A stretch of 18,248 bases of DNA from Ignavibacteriaceae bacterium (GCA_031292465.1 JARLHB010000281.1:1-18248); one strand, 5' to 3'. Counted from the first letter of the stretch, positions 1 through 9,790 are shown. Notes: generated by a model from the letters alone, not told the origin. Made by a program: numbers and translations.

Positions 1-3000
1 AATTAAACGGCCATCTAAGCATAGGAAAAATAGACGGTACGCTATTTACATCTATAATTTTAAGAAACACTTTAGTAAATATGGGCAGCGATACACTATT
101 GAATGCTGGTGTAATCGAAGTAAAAACAAGCCCGCTGCAAATCTTTCTTAAAAGAATTTACGTAAGGAAAATAGAAATTACTAATGCTAAGATCGCATTT
201 GTTTCAGACAGTACCGGGGCCCTTAACGTATCAAAGCTTTTCCCGCCCACTCCTAAAGATTCGGTTCATTCAAAATTTCCATTTAAAATTATTGCCCCCG
301 ATGTTAAGCTTACAAATGTAAGTTTTTCAATAAAAGACTATAATAATGTTAACAGCACCAGGGTGTATGATTATCTGAACATGCATGATCTTTCAATCAA
401 AAATTTAAACCTTTCGTTAATTGCTGATTTGGATATTGGAAACAATGAGTATGATATTCAGATTAACAAATTTTCATTTGCGCCAAATATTAAAAATTTT
501 AAGCTGAATGATTTTTCCGGAGAATTTTATGCCGATACAAACGGCGTATATATAAATAATATGAAAATCCTTACGGATGGTTCGGACATACTGCTTAAAG
601 CAAAGGTTAATAAATTCAATCTATTTGACAGCACTGCATTTTCAAAAATAGAGAAAGCTGAATTTGATGTTAATCTGAAAGCTTCTAAGTTTAATTTTGA
701 TGATCTTTCCTCGTTTATAAATGAAGTAAACTTCCTTAAAGGAACAGCAACGCTTGAGCTGGAAGCTGCCGGTACATTAAAAGATTTAACCTATAACAAG
801 ATTGAACTAAATTATAACGATACTCATCTTGAATTAAAAGGAAAAATTCAGGATGTACTGAATGCCGATAAGATGTTTATTTCAGCGGACTTTAAAAACA
901 GCCGTATCAGAGAATCGGATGCAGATAAACTTTTACCGTCTTTCCACATCCCGGTTTATAAAGAATATGGCATAGTTAAGTTTGACACATTAAAATATTC
1001 CGGTAATCCGCTGAACTTTAAAACCACTGCTTTTTTAAGGTCTGATCGCGGAAGCGCTGGGGTCAGCGGAACTCTTGATTTAAGAAAAGACGACATGCAG
1101 TATGACGTTGCTTTCTTTACAAGGAATTTTGACCTTGCGCCTCTTACAGGATTAGTTACAAATCTGAATTCAAGGGGCTCAATAAAAGGAAGCGGAGTAT
1201 CGCCGGAAAAATTAAATTCAACAATAAGATTTTTAGGAAACGGAGCATTAGGGGGAAGCAGCATACTGGATTCACTTGAATTTAATGCCGATGCGAATAA
1301 TAAAAAAATAACATATAATCTGAATCTAAAATCAGATACAACTTCTGCATTAATTAACGGCAACTTCGATTTTTCAAACAAAGAGAGGCCTGTTTATAAC
1401 TTGTCAGGTTTAGTCAGGCGTTTAAATCTGGCAGCGTTTACAAGTGATACATCTTTTAAGAGTAATATAAATCTGGATTTTGAAGGAAACGGCAGTAGCC
1501 TTGACCTGGATAAATTGGACCTTTATTTGACAATGAACGTAAGTAAGTCCATGATCCATAATGTCTATATAGACAGCACAAGAGCAATTGCAGATATCCG
1601 CAGCAATAATAATGGCGAAAGAGTTATAAACCTTATCTCAGATTTGGCTGATATAACTTTTACAGGAAAATTTTCTATTAATAATGCGGTAAGCTTACTA
1701 AGCAAGGAGTCAGGCTTAATTTCCGGAGAAGTTAGTGATAAAATAAATACTATCTTATACCCAGATTCAATTTTTAATAAACAGGTTAAGACAGGAATAG
1801 CCGTTCAAACTTCCCGGAAGAAGAAAATTATACAGCCTTTGCCCGCCTCTATGGATATTAAATATTATATTGAATTTAAAAACTTCAATCTTCTATCCCT
1901 TTTCTTAGGCACAGATCAATTTAAAATAGACGGCGATATGAGCGGGGAATTTAAAAATAACGGGAATGATGTTTTATTCTCGGCTAATACAAATTTAAAT
2001 CGCTTAGAGTACTGGGAAAAGAGTAATATTTTCTATCTGGAGGGTTTTGCTTTAAATCTTAATATACAAAACAATGTAGATTCAACTTCGCTAACTAATT
2101 TAACTGCAAATCTTCAGATAACATCAGACATGATATATGCAGGCAGTGATATTAAAGATGTGAACTTAGACTTAAAATTAAAAGATGAGATGGCAGAAGT
2201 TAGCCTGTCGGGCAATCTTGAGAACCACTCAAATGCGAAAATTCAGGGTAAAGTTGACCTTACCGACGGAACAATTAAATTAAATCTTGATTCGCTGGAT
2301 TATGCTTATAATAATTTCAGGATGGTTAATAAAGGCAATGTAAAAATAAATTATTCAAAAGATAATATTATTATTGATAATTTTGACCTGGTGAGGAATA
2401 ACAGCGAGATAGGGATAAGGGGTTCGCTTTCGCGTTACGGCAGCCAGGACCTGAAGCTTGAAATGTCCAATATAAATGGAAATGATTTAGCGGTAAATAT
2501 GTTCAATCTTGCTTCTGACAATACCTTAAATACCAATGTTCATGTGAACGGGGAAGTAACAGGAAATTTTACAAACCCTGTTATTGCCCTGAATATCGGC
2601 GCTGACAGCCTTTCTTTTAAGAACAGGAATTTTGGTTATCTAAAAGGTGTTTTGAATTATTCTAATCAGGAACTGGCAGTTAATGTGCATATACTGGATT
2701 CAACAAACCATAATAGTGAACCAAGACTATTATTACAGGGAAATCTTCCTATTGACCTGTCATTTACCGGCGTGGAAGAACGGCTTATAAAATCAAAACA
2801 AATTGATCTGAAATTGACCGCTGATAGCCTGGATTTAAGCCCGCTGGCAAATTCACTCCCGTCTATTAAAAAAGTAGGAGGGGTGTTAACATCCAACCTG
2901 GTTCTGGCTGGTACTTTTGATAATCCTGACCTTTCGGGCTTAATTACGTTAAATAACGGCGACTTTATAATGGAAGCCAATAATATGGAATATAATGCAG

Positions 3001-4355
3001 GGGCAAAATTAATAGTTAGCAGTAAAAACATAAATATTGACAGCCTTCTTATATGCAATCCCAAAGGTACAAAGGGCGGCGGCACTATGACTGGAAACGG
3101 AAGCATTACTCTTAAAAATTTGTCGCTTGATTCGGCTGTTATAAATTTAAACGGCGATCTTAAAATATTAAGTGATGACTCAAAAGAAGCAACACCGGCT
3201 GTTTACGGTGATCTGGTGGTGCAGTCCGACGGTAATATTCAGGTCACCACAAATTTTTCAAGGTATTTTGTTAAAGCTCCGGTTATAGTTAAAGTAGCTA
3301 ACCTAACTTTCCCGATGGAGCAAACAGCATATCAGGGTGCATCGGAAAACTTTATCTATCGATATCCTATGGACAGTTCAAAAGTATTTACAAAAGAACA
3401 GGATTTTGAGAAATTTATAAAATTAGCAACGGAAAGTACTTCCAAAAACACCGGCGGGCAGAGCAGCTCAAACTTTTCTTTGGATTATAGTATAAATGCA
3501 ACCTTCCAGAATGAAGCTACAATTAAGTTTGTCATGTTCAAAGAATTAAACCAAAATTTAACAGCAAGAATAAGGGGCAACATAGGATTTGATAACATCG
3601 GCGGCAAAACTTCAACAAAGGGCGAACTAAACCTTTTAGATGGTTCTACGCTTGAATTTTTCAGAACATTCGATGCAACAGGTACAATCAGGTTTGAAAA
3701 TGAATTAAGCAACCCTTATTTGAACATTATCGCTACATTTAAAAATTATTACAGGCCGCCGGAAAACGATGCAAAAGAAGAACTGGTTGCCGTAAAAATA
3801 AAATTAAACGGACTGCTAAAGAACCTTTCGCAGAACTTAACGGATAAAAATAATATAAGCGTATATGTTGGTGCGGATAATATCGATAATAATAAACCGG
3901 ATGCTTCCAAAGACCCGCAGGATGCACTCTATTTTATAGCGACAGGCCAGTTTGCGTCGGACCTTTCACAGCAGCAGCAGTCGCAGGCGGCAAATGCGTA
4001 TAAAACTTCAAATTCTTTAACAAGCACTGCTTCAAGCACTGCAACTGCTTTTGCCGGCTCTTTATTTGGAGGACTTTTAAATCATGCTTTCGGCGATGCA
4101 GTAAGAGGCGTGGAATTAAGAAATTCCGGCCAGACCACAAAATTTAATCTGATAGGAAAAGTGAAAAATTTCAACTATACTATAGGGGGTTCAACGGATG
4201 TTTTCCAGGATTTGAGCCAGGCTAATGTTAAAATTGAATACCCCCTGTCAAGGAATTTATTACTAAGGGTTGAAAGAAAAGAAGCCATAACCCAGACCAC
4301 TATATCAAATGAAATGATAAATGAACTCGGATTAAAATATAGGTTTGAATTTTAA
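1..4355 (+). CDS. tamB: TamB-like translocation/assembly module protein, 5'-partial
   Basis: The reading frame is open to the left edge (first full codon at base 3), so the gene begins outside the window; the ATG at 81 is internal. Residues encoded before that ATG (LNGHLSIGKIDGTLF) already look like the beta-strand repeats of AsmA/TamB proteins. About 1,450 codons are visible. Almost the whole length is alternating beta-strand repeats with Asn/Asp turns, as expected of the long beta-taco that bridges the periplasm. Roughly the last 350 residues match the TamB C-terminal (DUF490) pattern: GELNLLDGSTLEFFRTFDAT, then a P-x-L-N-I-x-A strand, a Gln/Ser/Ala-rich stretch around residues 1300-1330, and a last strand ending LKYRFEF. 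TamB works with an Omp85-family barrel in outer-membrane assembly and in lipid transport across the periplasm. The stop codon overlaps the next start by one base (TAATG). The N-terminal anchor is not visible. Family call firm; exact role inferred. Confidence 0.9.
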   Translation, partial: LNGHLSIGKIDGTLFTSIILRNTLVNMGSDTLLNAGVIEVKTSPLQIFLKRIYVRKIEITNAKIAFVSDSTGALNVSKLFPPTPKDSVHSKFPFKIIAPDVKLTNVSFSIKDYNNVNSTRVYDYLNMHDLSIKNLNLSLIADLDIGNNEYDIQINKFSFAPNIKNFKLNDFSGEFYADTNGVYINNMKILTDGSDILLKAKVNKFNLFDSTAFSKIEKAEFDVNLKASKFNFDDLSSFINEVNFLKGTATLELEAAGTLKDLTYNKIELNYNDTHLELKGKIQDVLNADKMFISADFKNSRIRESDADKLLPSFHIPVYKEYGIVKFDTLKYSGNPLNFKTTAFLRSDRGSAGVSGTLDLRKDDMQYDVAFFTRNFDLAPLTGLVTNLNSRGSIKGSGVSPEKLNSTIRFLGNGALGGSSILDSLEFNADANNKKITYNLNLKSDTTSALINGNFDFSNKERPVYNLSGLVRRLNLAAFTSDTSFKSNINLDFEGNGSSLDLDKLDLYLTMNVSKSMIHNVYIDSTRAIADIRSNNNGERVINLISDLADITFTGKFSINNAVSLLSKESGLISGEVSDKINTILYPDSIFNKQVKTGIAVQTSRKKKIIQPLPASMDIKYYIEFKNFNLLSLFLGTDQFKIDGDMSGEFKNNGNDVLFSANTNLNRLEYWEKSNIFYLEGFALNLNIQNNVDSTSLTNLTANLQITSDMIYAGSDIKDVNLDLKLKDEMAEVSLSGNLENHSNAKIQGKVDLTDGTIKLNLDSLDYAYNNFRMVNKGNVKINYSKDNIIIDNFDLVRNNSEIGIRGSLSRYGSQDLKLEMSNINGNDLAVNMFNLASDNTLNTNVHVNGEVTGNFTNPVIALNIGADSLSFKNRNFGYLKGVLNYSNQELAVNVHILDSTNHNSEPRLLLQGNLPIDLSFTGVEERLIKSKQIDLKLTADSLDLSPLANSLPSIKKVGGVLTSNLVLAGTFDNPDLSGLITLNNGDFIMEANNMEYNAGAKLIVSSKNINIDSLLICNPKGTKGGGTMTGNGSITLKNLSLDSAVINLNGDLKILSDDSKEATPAVYGDLVVQSDGNIQVTTNFSRYFVKAPVIVKVANLTFPMEQTAYQGASENFIYRYPMDSSKVFTKEQDFEKFIKLATESTSKNTGGQSSSNFSLDYSINATFQNEATIKFVMFKELNQNLTARIRGNIGFDNIGGKTSTKGELNLLDGSTLEFFRTFDATGTIRFENELSNPYLNIIATFKNYYRPPENDAKEELVAVKIKLNGLLKNLSQNLTDKNNISVYVGADNIDNNKPDASKDPQDALYFIATGQFASDLSQQQQSQAANAYKTSNSLTSTASSTATAFAGSLFGGLLNHAFGDAVRGVELRNSGQTTKFNLIGKVKNFNYTIGGSTDVFQDLSQANVKIEYPLSRNLLLRVERKEAITQTTISNEMINELGLKYRFEF

Positions 4356-4564
4356 TGAAAAAAAAAGTAATTGCATTCTTTAAAAAAAATCCGAATAGGG
4401 ATTTTAAAACCAGATAAATATCAAAAAAAATAAATTTAAATACGGATCATGAATACAGTTCACTGAAATCCGTCCTTTATGATCTTTACAAAGAAAATTT
4501 TTTAAGTAAATCAAGCAAAAAATATAAATTAAACCGGGTTCCTCTTTCTAATAAAATTACGGGT
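4355..4564 (+). pseudogene. rnr: 5' part of the RNase R gene, cut off by in-frame TAA at 4415-4417
   Basis: An ATG at 4355 shares its A with the tamB stop and reads MKKKVIAFFKKNPNRDFKTR, then TAA at 4415-4417. The same frame continues without further stops (ISKKINLNTDHEYSSLKSV, then a Lys-rich end KKYKLN) straight into the RNase R body at 4565. Together these 70 codons make the usual N-terminal winged-helix of RNase R. The family normally has a charged residue where the stop falls (…TR-E-ISKK…), so one change, GAA to TAA, explains the break; no frameshift is involved. There is no ATG, GTG or TTG in frame between the TAA and 4565. The possibilities are a true nonsense mutation, a sequencing or assembly error, or stop-codon readthrough. 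Confidence 0.8.
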
Positions 4565-6472
4565 GTGCTGCAAATAGTGAACGGCGGATTTGGCTTTGTA
4601 GTGCATAAAGACCCGGACATGAATGATATATTTATTGCGGCCCGCAATTTAGGAACTGCATTTAACGGCGATACTGTTGAAGTAGCTATTTTTGCCAAAC
4701 AGAAGGGTAAGAATATAGAGGGGCAGATTGTTGGTGTATTAAAAAGGAAAAGAGAAGAAATTATCGGGACAATAAAAAAATCCAAATCATTTTATTTTGT
4801 TGATCCGGATGACGCTGGCATACACCGCGATATATATATAGCAAAAGAAAGTCTTAACGGTGCAAATGAAGGGGACAAGGTTATTGCGGGAGGTATTGAG
4901 TGGGATAATCCAGTCCTTAATCCTGAAGGGAAAGTAATAGAAATCCTTGGCAAAAAAGGTTCGCCGGTTTCCGAGGCTGATTTAATAGTTCGTGAAATGA
5001 ACCTTCCATATAAATTTCCTGCAAATGTTTTAGAGGCAGCCGAACAAATAGAAATAAATGTTACTCCGCAGGAATTAAAACGAAGATTAGATTATAGGAA
5101 TAAGATTGTATTTACAATAGATCCGGAAGATGCAAAAGATTTTGACGATGCGCTTTCAATAGAAGAGCTTGGTAACGGCAATTATTCGGTAGGAGTACAT
5201 ATTGCAGATGTTGCACATTATGTAAAGGCTGATTCTGAAATTGATAAACAGGCCCTTTTAAGGGGCAATAGTATATATCTTGTCGGCAGGGTAATACCCA
5301 TGCTGCCTGAGAAGTTATCCAATAATATTTGTTCTTTAGTTCCCGGGGAAGACAGGCTTACCTATTCGGTAATAGTGGAACTTACTCCAAGATGTAAAAT
5401 TGTAAGCTATGAAATTAAAAAGACGATAATTAAAAGTACGCACCGTTTTAACTATGACGAAGTTCAGGTAGTAATAGACGGGGGAGACAGCGAATTTAAG
5501 AAAGAAATATTATCTCTGAATAAGCTTGCCCGTTCATTAAGAAAAAAACGTTTAAAAGAAGGCGGTATTGAATTCTTTTCGTCTGAAGTTAAATTTGAAC
5601 TTGATGAGAACAACGTACCGGTAAGGGTACTGAAAAAAGAGACTAAAGAAAGCAATATGCTTGTTGAAGAGTTTATGCTTCTTGCCAATAAGCTTACTGC
5701 AAGATATGTGGGCGCGCCGGAAAGCGGCCCAGTTAAGCCGTTCATTTACCGGGTGCATGATTTGCCTGATCCCGAAAAAATAAATGAGTTCGCAAAATTT
5801 GTTAAGTCGCTCGGCTATTCAATTGATCCGCATTCCCTTACAGGCGGAACATCCCGGAAAAGTAAATTAAATCAGGTTCAGGAAATAATTCAAAGCGCTA
5901 AAGGAACTGACGAGGAAGCGCTGATAAATGAACTTGCCATCAGGTCTATGGCAAAAGCCGTTTATTCCGTAAACAATATCGGGCATTACGGCCTTGGTTT
6001 TAAGTATTATACTCATTTTACTTCCCCTATAAGGCGGTATTCTGATCTCATAGTTCACAGGCTGTTAAGTAATTACCTGCACTATGAAAAGCAAAGAAAT
6101 TATCCGCTTCCAGAATTGGACTCCATAAGCGATCACATTTCGGAAACTGAACGAACTGCTGTAGATGCAGAAAGGCTTTCAGTGAAGCAAAAACAAGTTC
6201 AGTACCTAAAGAACCATTTGGGCGAAGAATTTGATGCAATAATTTCAGGCTTGGCACATTTCGGAATTTTTATTAAAATACTTGATGTACTGGCAGAAGG
6301 ACTTATAAAAGTACGCGACCTTGAAGGGGACTTTTATGTATACGATGAAAAGAAATATGCTTTTATAGGCCGGTCAACCAGAAAACAATTCCGGCTTGGC
6401 GACCGTCTAAGGGTTAAACTTGTAAGGGCTGATTTGGAAAAGACCGAATTGGATTTTATTATACCTGAATAA
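4565..6472 (+). CDS. rnr: Ribonuclease R (RNB-family 3'-5' exoribonuclease), body after the in-frame stop
   Basis: Processive, magnesium-dependent 3'-5' exoribonuclease that degrades structured RNA in the cytoplasm. From the GTG at 4565 (635 residues), cold-shock/OB domains occupy about residues 1-140, with VNGGFGFVV and the FYFVDPDD segment. The RNB catalytic domain covers about 175-505. Its acidic metal-binding cluster is in TIDPEDAKDFDDA (Asp186, Asp192, Asp194, Asp195) and its signature YTHFTSPIRRYSDLIVHRLL is at 482-501. An S1 domain follows from about 553. Counting from the ATG at 4355 the protein would be about 705 residues, a normal size for this lineage. The GTG is only the first start after the TAA and has no visible SD, so it is probably not the ancestral start. 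If it is used, the product lacks the winged helix but keeps every catalytic residue. It sits between tamB and the protease-barrel gene in one apparent operon. Confidence 0.9.
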   Translation: MLQIVNGGFGFVVHKDPDMNDIFIAARNLGTAFNGDTVEVAIFAKQKGKNIEGQIVGVLKRKREEIIGTIKKSKSFYFVDPDDAGIHRDIYIAKESLNGANEGDKVIAGGIEWDNPVLNPEGKVIEILGKKGSPVSEADLIVREMNLPYKFPANVLEAAEQIEINVTPQELKRRLDYRNKIVFTIDPEDAKDFDDALSIEELGNGNYSVGVHIADVAHYVKADSEIDKQALLRGNSIYLVGRVIPMLPEKLSNNICSLVPGEDRLTYSVIVELTPRCKIVSYEIKKTIIKSTHRFNYDEVQVVIDGGDSEFKKEILSLNKLARSLRKKRLKEGGIEFFSSEVKFELDENNVPVRVLKKETKESNMLVEEFMLLANKLTARYVGAPESGPVKPFIYRVHDLPDPEKINEFAKFVKSLGYSIDPHSLTGGTSRKSKLNQVQEIIQSAKGTDEEALINELAIRSMAKAVYSVNNIGHYGLGFKYYTHFTSPIRRYSDLIVHRLLSNYLHYEKQRNYPLPELDSISDHISETERTAVDAERLSVKQKQVQYLKNHLGEEFDAIISGLAHFGIFIKILDVLAEGLIKVRDLEGDFYVYDEKKYAFIGRSTRKQFRLGDRLRVKLVRADLEKTELDFIIPE

Positions 6473-6492
6473 TAGATAACTGTTATTTATAG

Positions 6493-9400
6493 ATGAAAAA
6501 ATTTTATTCAATAATAATTATATCATTATCACTTCAAGTTTCTCTTTGGGCACAGTTCGGGCAAAATAAGGTTCAGTACAAAGATTTCACATGGTATTAT
6601 ATCCAGTCAGAGCATTTTGATATTTATTTTTCTGAATATGGGCCAAACCTTGCGGAATTTGCAGCTCAGGCTGCGGAAGATGCTTTAAGTTCAATCGAAA
6701 AAAGCTTTAACCATAAGATAAATAACAGGATATCCTTATTAATTTACAATTCTACAAATGATTTTCAGGAAACTAATGTTACCGATGAATATTTAAGCGA
6801 GGGTATAGAGGGGTTTACGGAAATATTTAAAAACAGGGTTGTAATCCAGTTTATGGGGTCATACCCTGAATTCAGGCATTTAATCCATCATGAACTTACG
6901 CACGCTGTAATGAATGATTATTATTACGGCGGTTCACTTCAAAATATAATTACAAATAATATTTCCTTAAATCTGCCACAATGGTTTAATGAGGGTATGG
7001 CAGAATATCAGGCATTAGAATGGGATATAAATACGGATATGTTTATCCGGGATGCTGTTGTAAATAATAATCTGCCTGATTTGCAAAGGCTCGATGGTTA
7101 TGTGGCATACAGGGGCGGTGAATCTGTCTTCCATTATATTGCTTCTATGTACGGCAAAGAAAAAATTGGGGAGCTAATAAATAAGATAAAAGCTACAAAT
7201 AACCTTGAAGAAGGTTTCAAATCATCGCTTGGGCTTTCTTTAAAAGAATTTAATGAACGGTGGAAGAAATATCTTAAAAAAGTATATTGGCCTGATATTG
7301 CACTAAGAAAAGATCCCGATGAATTTGCAAAAAGATTAACAAACCCTGAAGAAGGCGACGGCTTCTATAATACAAGCCCATCCATCTCACCACAGGGAGA
7401 TAGGATAGCATTTATATCCAACCGGAATTATTATTTTGATGTTTACATAATTAGTGCAGTAGACGGGAAAGTTATTAAAAGACTTGTTAAGGGAAACAGG
7501 AGTCCGGATTTTGAACAATTAAATGTTGTTACTCCCGGGTTAAGCTGGTCCCCTGATGGATCTAAAATTGCTCTTACTGCTAAAAGCGACGGTAATGATA
7601 TTATCTATTTGATTGATGTTGATTCGGAAGATAAAGAAGTCTTACCTGTAAGGTTAGATGGGATAAAAAGCTTATCATGGTCTCCGGATGGTAAGTGCTT
7701 AGCGTTTATCGGCCATACGTCTAAACAATCTGATGTCTTTATTTATAACATAGATGCAAAAAAGTTAATTAATTTAACAGATGATGTTTTCACAGATAAC
7801 GACCCGTCATGGTCGCCGGACAGCAAAACAATATTCTTCTCTTCAGACAGGGGAGATTATTTAACGCAGGCATCAATTCCCGCTAAATTTAAAATTTACA
7901 ACTATAAGGATACGCATAGCGATATATATTCTATTGATATAAACACCAGGGCAATTCAGCGTATTACAAATATGCCTAACAGTAATCAATTTGCTCCGGT
8001 TGCCGGGCCTGATGATAAACAAATATTATTTGTATCTGACTGCAACGGTATAAATAATATTTATAAGAAGAGGATATTTCTTAATAACAAAGATACTGTT
8101 AAGGATATTGCTCAATTACAGCCTGTTCCTATAACAAATTCGTTGAACGGATTATATCAGCTTTCTGCATCCAAAGACGGCAAGAAGCTTGTGTTCTCGT
8201 CCCTCTATAAAGGATCTTATAACCTTTTTCTTATGAACAGCCCTTTTGATATTAAACTTGATACGAATAAGCTTGTCCCTACTATTTATATCTCAAGCGC
8301 TAATAAAAAAGAAAGTATGGTTAAAGAAGTTTCAGATAAAGCAATTCACCAGGTAGATTCAGTCCAGTCAGATACTACGGACTATAATTATTTTGCATCA
8401 AAGGATACGGCAAAATTATACGGGGATTCGGTTCAGGTTGATTTGACTAATTATATCTTCGGTAATAAATCAGAAATAAAAACAGCACATGCCGATACTG
8501 TTAATCCTAAATTTAAACTTGCAGACTATCTTGACAGTAATGGGAACTATAAAGTAAGCCAATATAAAATTACTTTTTCACCTGATATAATTTATGCAAA
8601 TGCGGGCTATAGTTCCCTTTATGGTTTGCTCGGCACTACCGTCCTTTCGTTCAGCGATGTTCTGGGGAATTATAGAATTATAGGACAGACAAGTCTGCAA
8701 ATAGATTTGAAAAACAGTGATTATGGCCTTGCATATTTTTACCTTAAACAAAGGCTGAATTACGGGATAGAAACTTTTCATACAGCAAGATTTGTTTATT
8801 TAAACAGGTCAGACGGAACAGATCTATTCAGGTTCCGGAATTATGGCGCCGTTTTTTCATTAAGTTATCCGTTGAATCTGTTTTACAGAATCGAAACCGG
8901 TTTAAGCTGGTTTAATGTTACTATGGAAAATCTTGATAATCCCCTTGATGAACTGCAGAAAGCTTCTTATGTTGTTCCTTCATTAAGCTTTGTTCATGAT
9001 AATTCTCTCTTTGGTTATACGGCGCCTATTGATGGGACAAGGTACCGCGTGGACTTTCTTGCAAACCCGGGTATTACAGGGAAAAATATTTCATTTTATT
9101 CTTTTATGGATGATTACAGAACTTATTTCAGATTCTGGACGGACTATTCGTTCGCATTCAGGTTTTCAAGCGGATATTCCTGGGGCGCAAACCCTCAAAG
9201 ATTTTTCCTAGGAGGAGTTGATAACTGGATAAACAGGCAGTTCTCAAATAATTCCATTCCGCTTAACTCACCGGCAGATTTTGCATTCTTATCGGCTGCC
9301 CTGCCATTGCGCGGCTTTGACTATGCAGAAGAAATCGGCACTAAATACGGACTGGTAAACATGGAACTAAGATTTCCACTAATACGGTATCTTGTTACAG

Positions 9401-9663
9401 GCGCTTTGCCTATTTTGTTTAGTAATATTATAGGCGTTGCTTTTATAGATGCAGGCGCTGCCTGGAATCAAAATAGAGATTTAAGGCTATTTACAAGAAA
9501 TGAAAACGGGAGTTTAATAACAAATGATTTTCTTACAGGTACAGGCGTTGGCGCAAGAGTTTATTTTCTGTATTTCCTGCTAAAATTTGATGTCGCCTGG
9601 GCTTATAATTTTAATAGCTTTACGCAGCCAAGGTTTTATATCTCACTTGGTTACGATTTTTAA
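6493..9663 (+). CDS. Secreted HExxH metallopeptidase / TolB-like beta-propeller / Omp85-like barrel fusion
   Basis: A 1,056-residue exported protein with three recognisable parts. Residues 1-20 form a signal peptide, probably cut before Gln21. Residues ~30-280 are a peptidase-MA-like gluzincin: HHELTH gives the zinc-binding His133 and His137 and catalytic Glu134, and WFNEGMAEY gives Glu167 as the likely third ligand. Residues ~290-600 contain six PD40/TolB-type blades with the core S-W-S-P-D-G or variants (for example LSWSPDGSKIAL, LSWSPDGKCLAF, PSWSPDSKTIFF). After a Ser/Asp/Lys-rich linker, residues ~690-1056 look like the C-terminal barrel of Omp85/D15 surface antigens: LGG, then LPLRGF, then NMELRFPL, then FIDAGAAW, ending ISLGYDF with the terminal Phe expected of outer-membrane proteins. 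It lies 20 bases after rnr with no SD. Substrate and function are unknown. It may be an outer-membrane protease or, by context with tamB, an assembly factor. Confidence 0.82.
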   Translation: MKKFYSIIIISLSLQVSLWAQFGQNKVQYKDFTWYYIQSEHFDIYFSEYGPNLAEFAAQAAEDALSSIEKSFNHKINNRISLLIYNSTNDFQETNVTDEYLSEGIEGFTEIFKNRVVIQFMGSYPEFRHLIHHELTHAVMNDYYYGGSLQNIITNNISLNLPQWFNEGMAEYQALEWDINTDMFIRDAVVNNNLPDLQRLDGYVAYRGGESVFHYIASMYGKEKIGELINKIKATNNLEEGFKSSLGLSLKEFNERWKKYLKKVYWPDIALRKDPDEFAKRLTNPEEGDGFYNTSPSISPQGDRIAFISNRNYYFDVYIISAVDGKVIKRLVKGNRSPDFEQLNVVTPGLSWSPDGSKIALTAKSDGNDIIYLIDVDSEDKEVLPVRLDGIKSLSWSPDGKCLAFIGHTSKQSDVFIYNIDAKKLINLTDDVFTDNDPSWSPDSKTIFFSSDRGDYLTQASIPAKFKIYNYKDTHSDIYSIDINTRAIQRITNMPNSNQFAPVAGPDDKQILFVSDCNGINNIYKKRIFLNNKDTVKDIAQLQPVPITNSLNGLYQLSASKDGKKLVFSSLYKGSYNLFLMNSPFDIKLDTNKLVPTIYISSANKKESMVKEVSDKAIHQVDSVQSDTTDYNYFASKDTAKLYGDSVQVDLTNYIFGNKSEIKTAHADTVNPKFKLADYLDSNGNYKVSQYKITFSPDIIYANAGYSSLYGLLGTTVLSFSDVLGNYRIIGQTSLQIDLKNSDYGLAYFYLKQRLNYGIETFHTARFVYLNRSDGTDLFRFRNYGAVFSLSYPLNLFYRIETGLSWFNVTMENLDNPLDELQKASYVVPSLSFVHDNSLFGYTAPIDGTRYRVDFLANPGITGKNISFYSFMDDYRTYFRFWTDYSFAFRFSSGYSWGANPQRFFLGGVDNWINRQFSNNSIPLNSPADFAFLSAALPLRGFDYAEEIGTKYGLVNMELRFPLIRYLVTGALPILFSNIIGVAFIDAGAAWNQNRDLRLFTRNENGSLITNDFLTGTGVGARVYFLYFLLKFDVAWAYNFNSFTQPRFYISLGYDF

Positions 9664-9708
9664 AGATAAAAATTTTAATTCCTGTTAATTAAATATACTT
9701 CACCCTCT

Positions 9709-9762
9709 GTACTTAAAAAGTACTATCTTGCAAAGTATAGTACAAATACTACATAAGTATTT
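9709..9762. repeat. Three consecutive small hairpins, two of them GTACT-based
   Basis: Between two convergent genes there are three perfect-armed palindromes: GTACTT-AAA-AAGTAC (9709-9723); arms GTACTAT / ATAGTAC with a 10-base loop (9720-9726 and 9737-9743); and AAATACT-ACATA-AGTATTT (9744-9762). The first two share the GTAC at 9720-9723 and therefore cannot both form. No T-run follows any of them, so they are weak candidates for rho-independent terminators. They could end transcription in both directions or bind a protein. Confidence 0.6.
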
Positions 9763-9790
9763 GCGACATAAATCTAAGTTTTATATCTTT

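Noticed and set aside
956..4140. Several minus-strand open frames inside the tamB-like gene (for example 956-1381 and 2666-3106)
   Set aside because: They lie wholly within a strongly coding gene on the other strand, show no family likeness and have low-complexity Ser/Leu/Pro-rich translations typical of antisense shadows.
4415..4417. Selenocysteine or pyrrolysine recoding of the stop in rnr
   Set aside because: The codon is TAA, not TGA or TAG, and the expected residue there is a plain charged one.
8990..9211. Plus-strand 73-codon frame inside the barrel gene
   Set aside because: It lies in another frame within the conserved barrel region; no SD and no recognisable protein.
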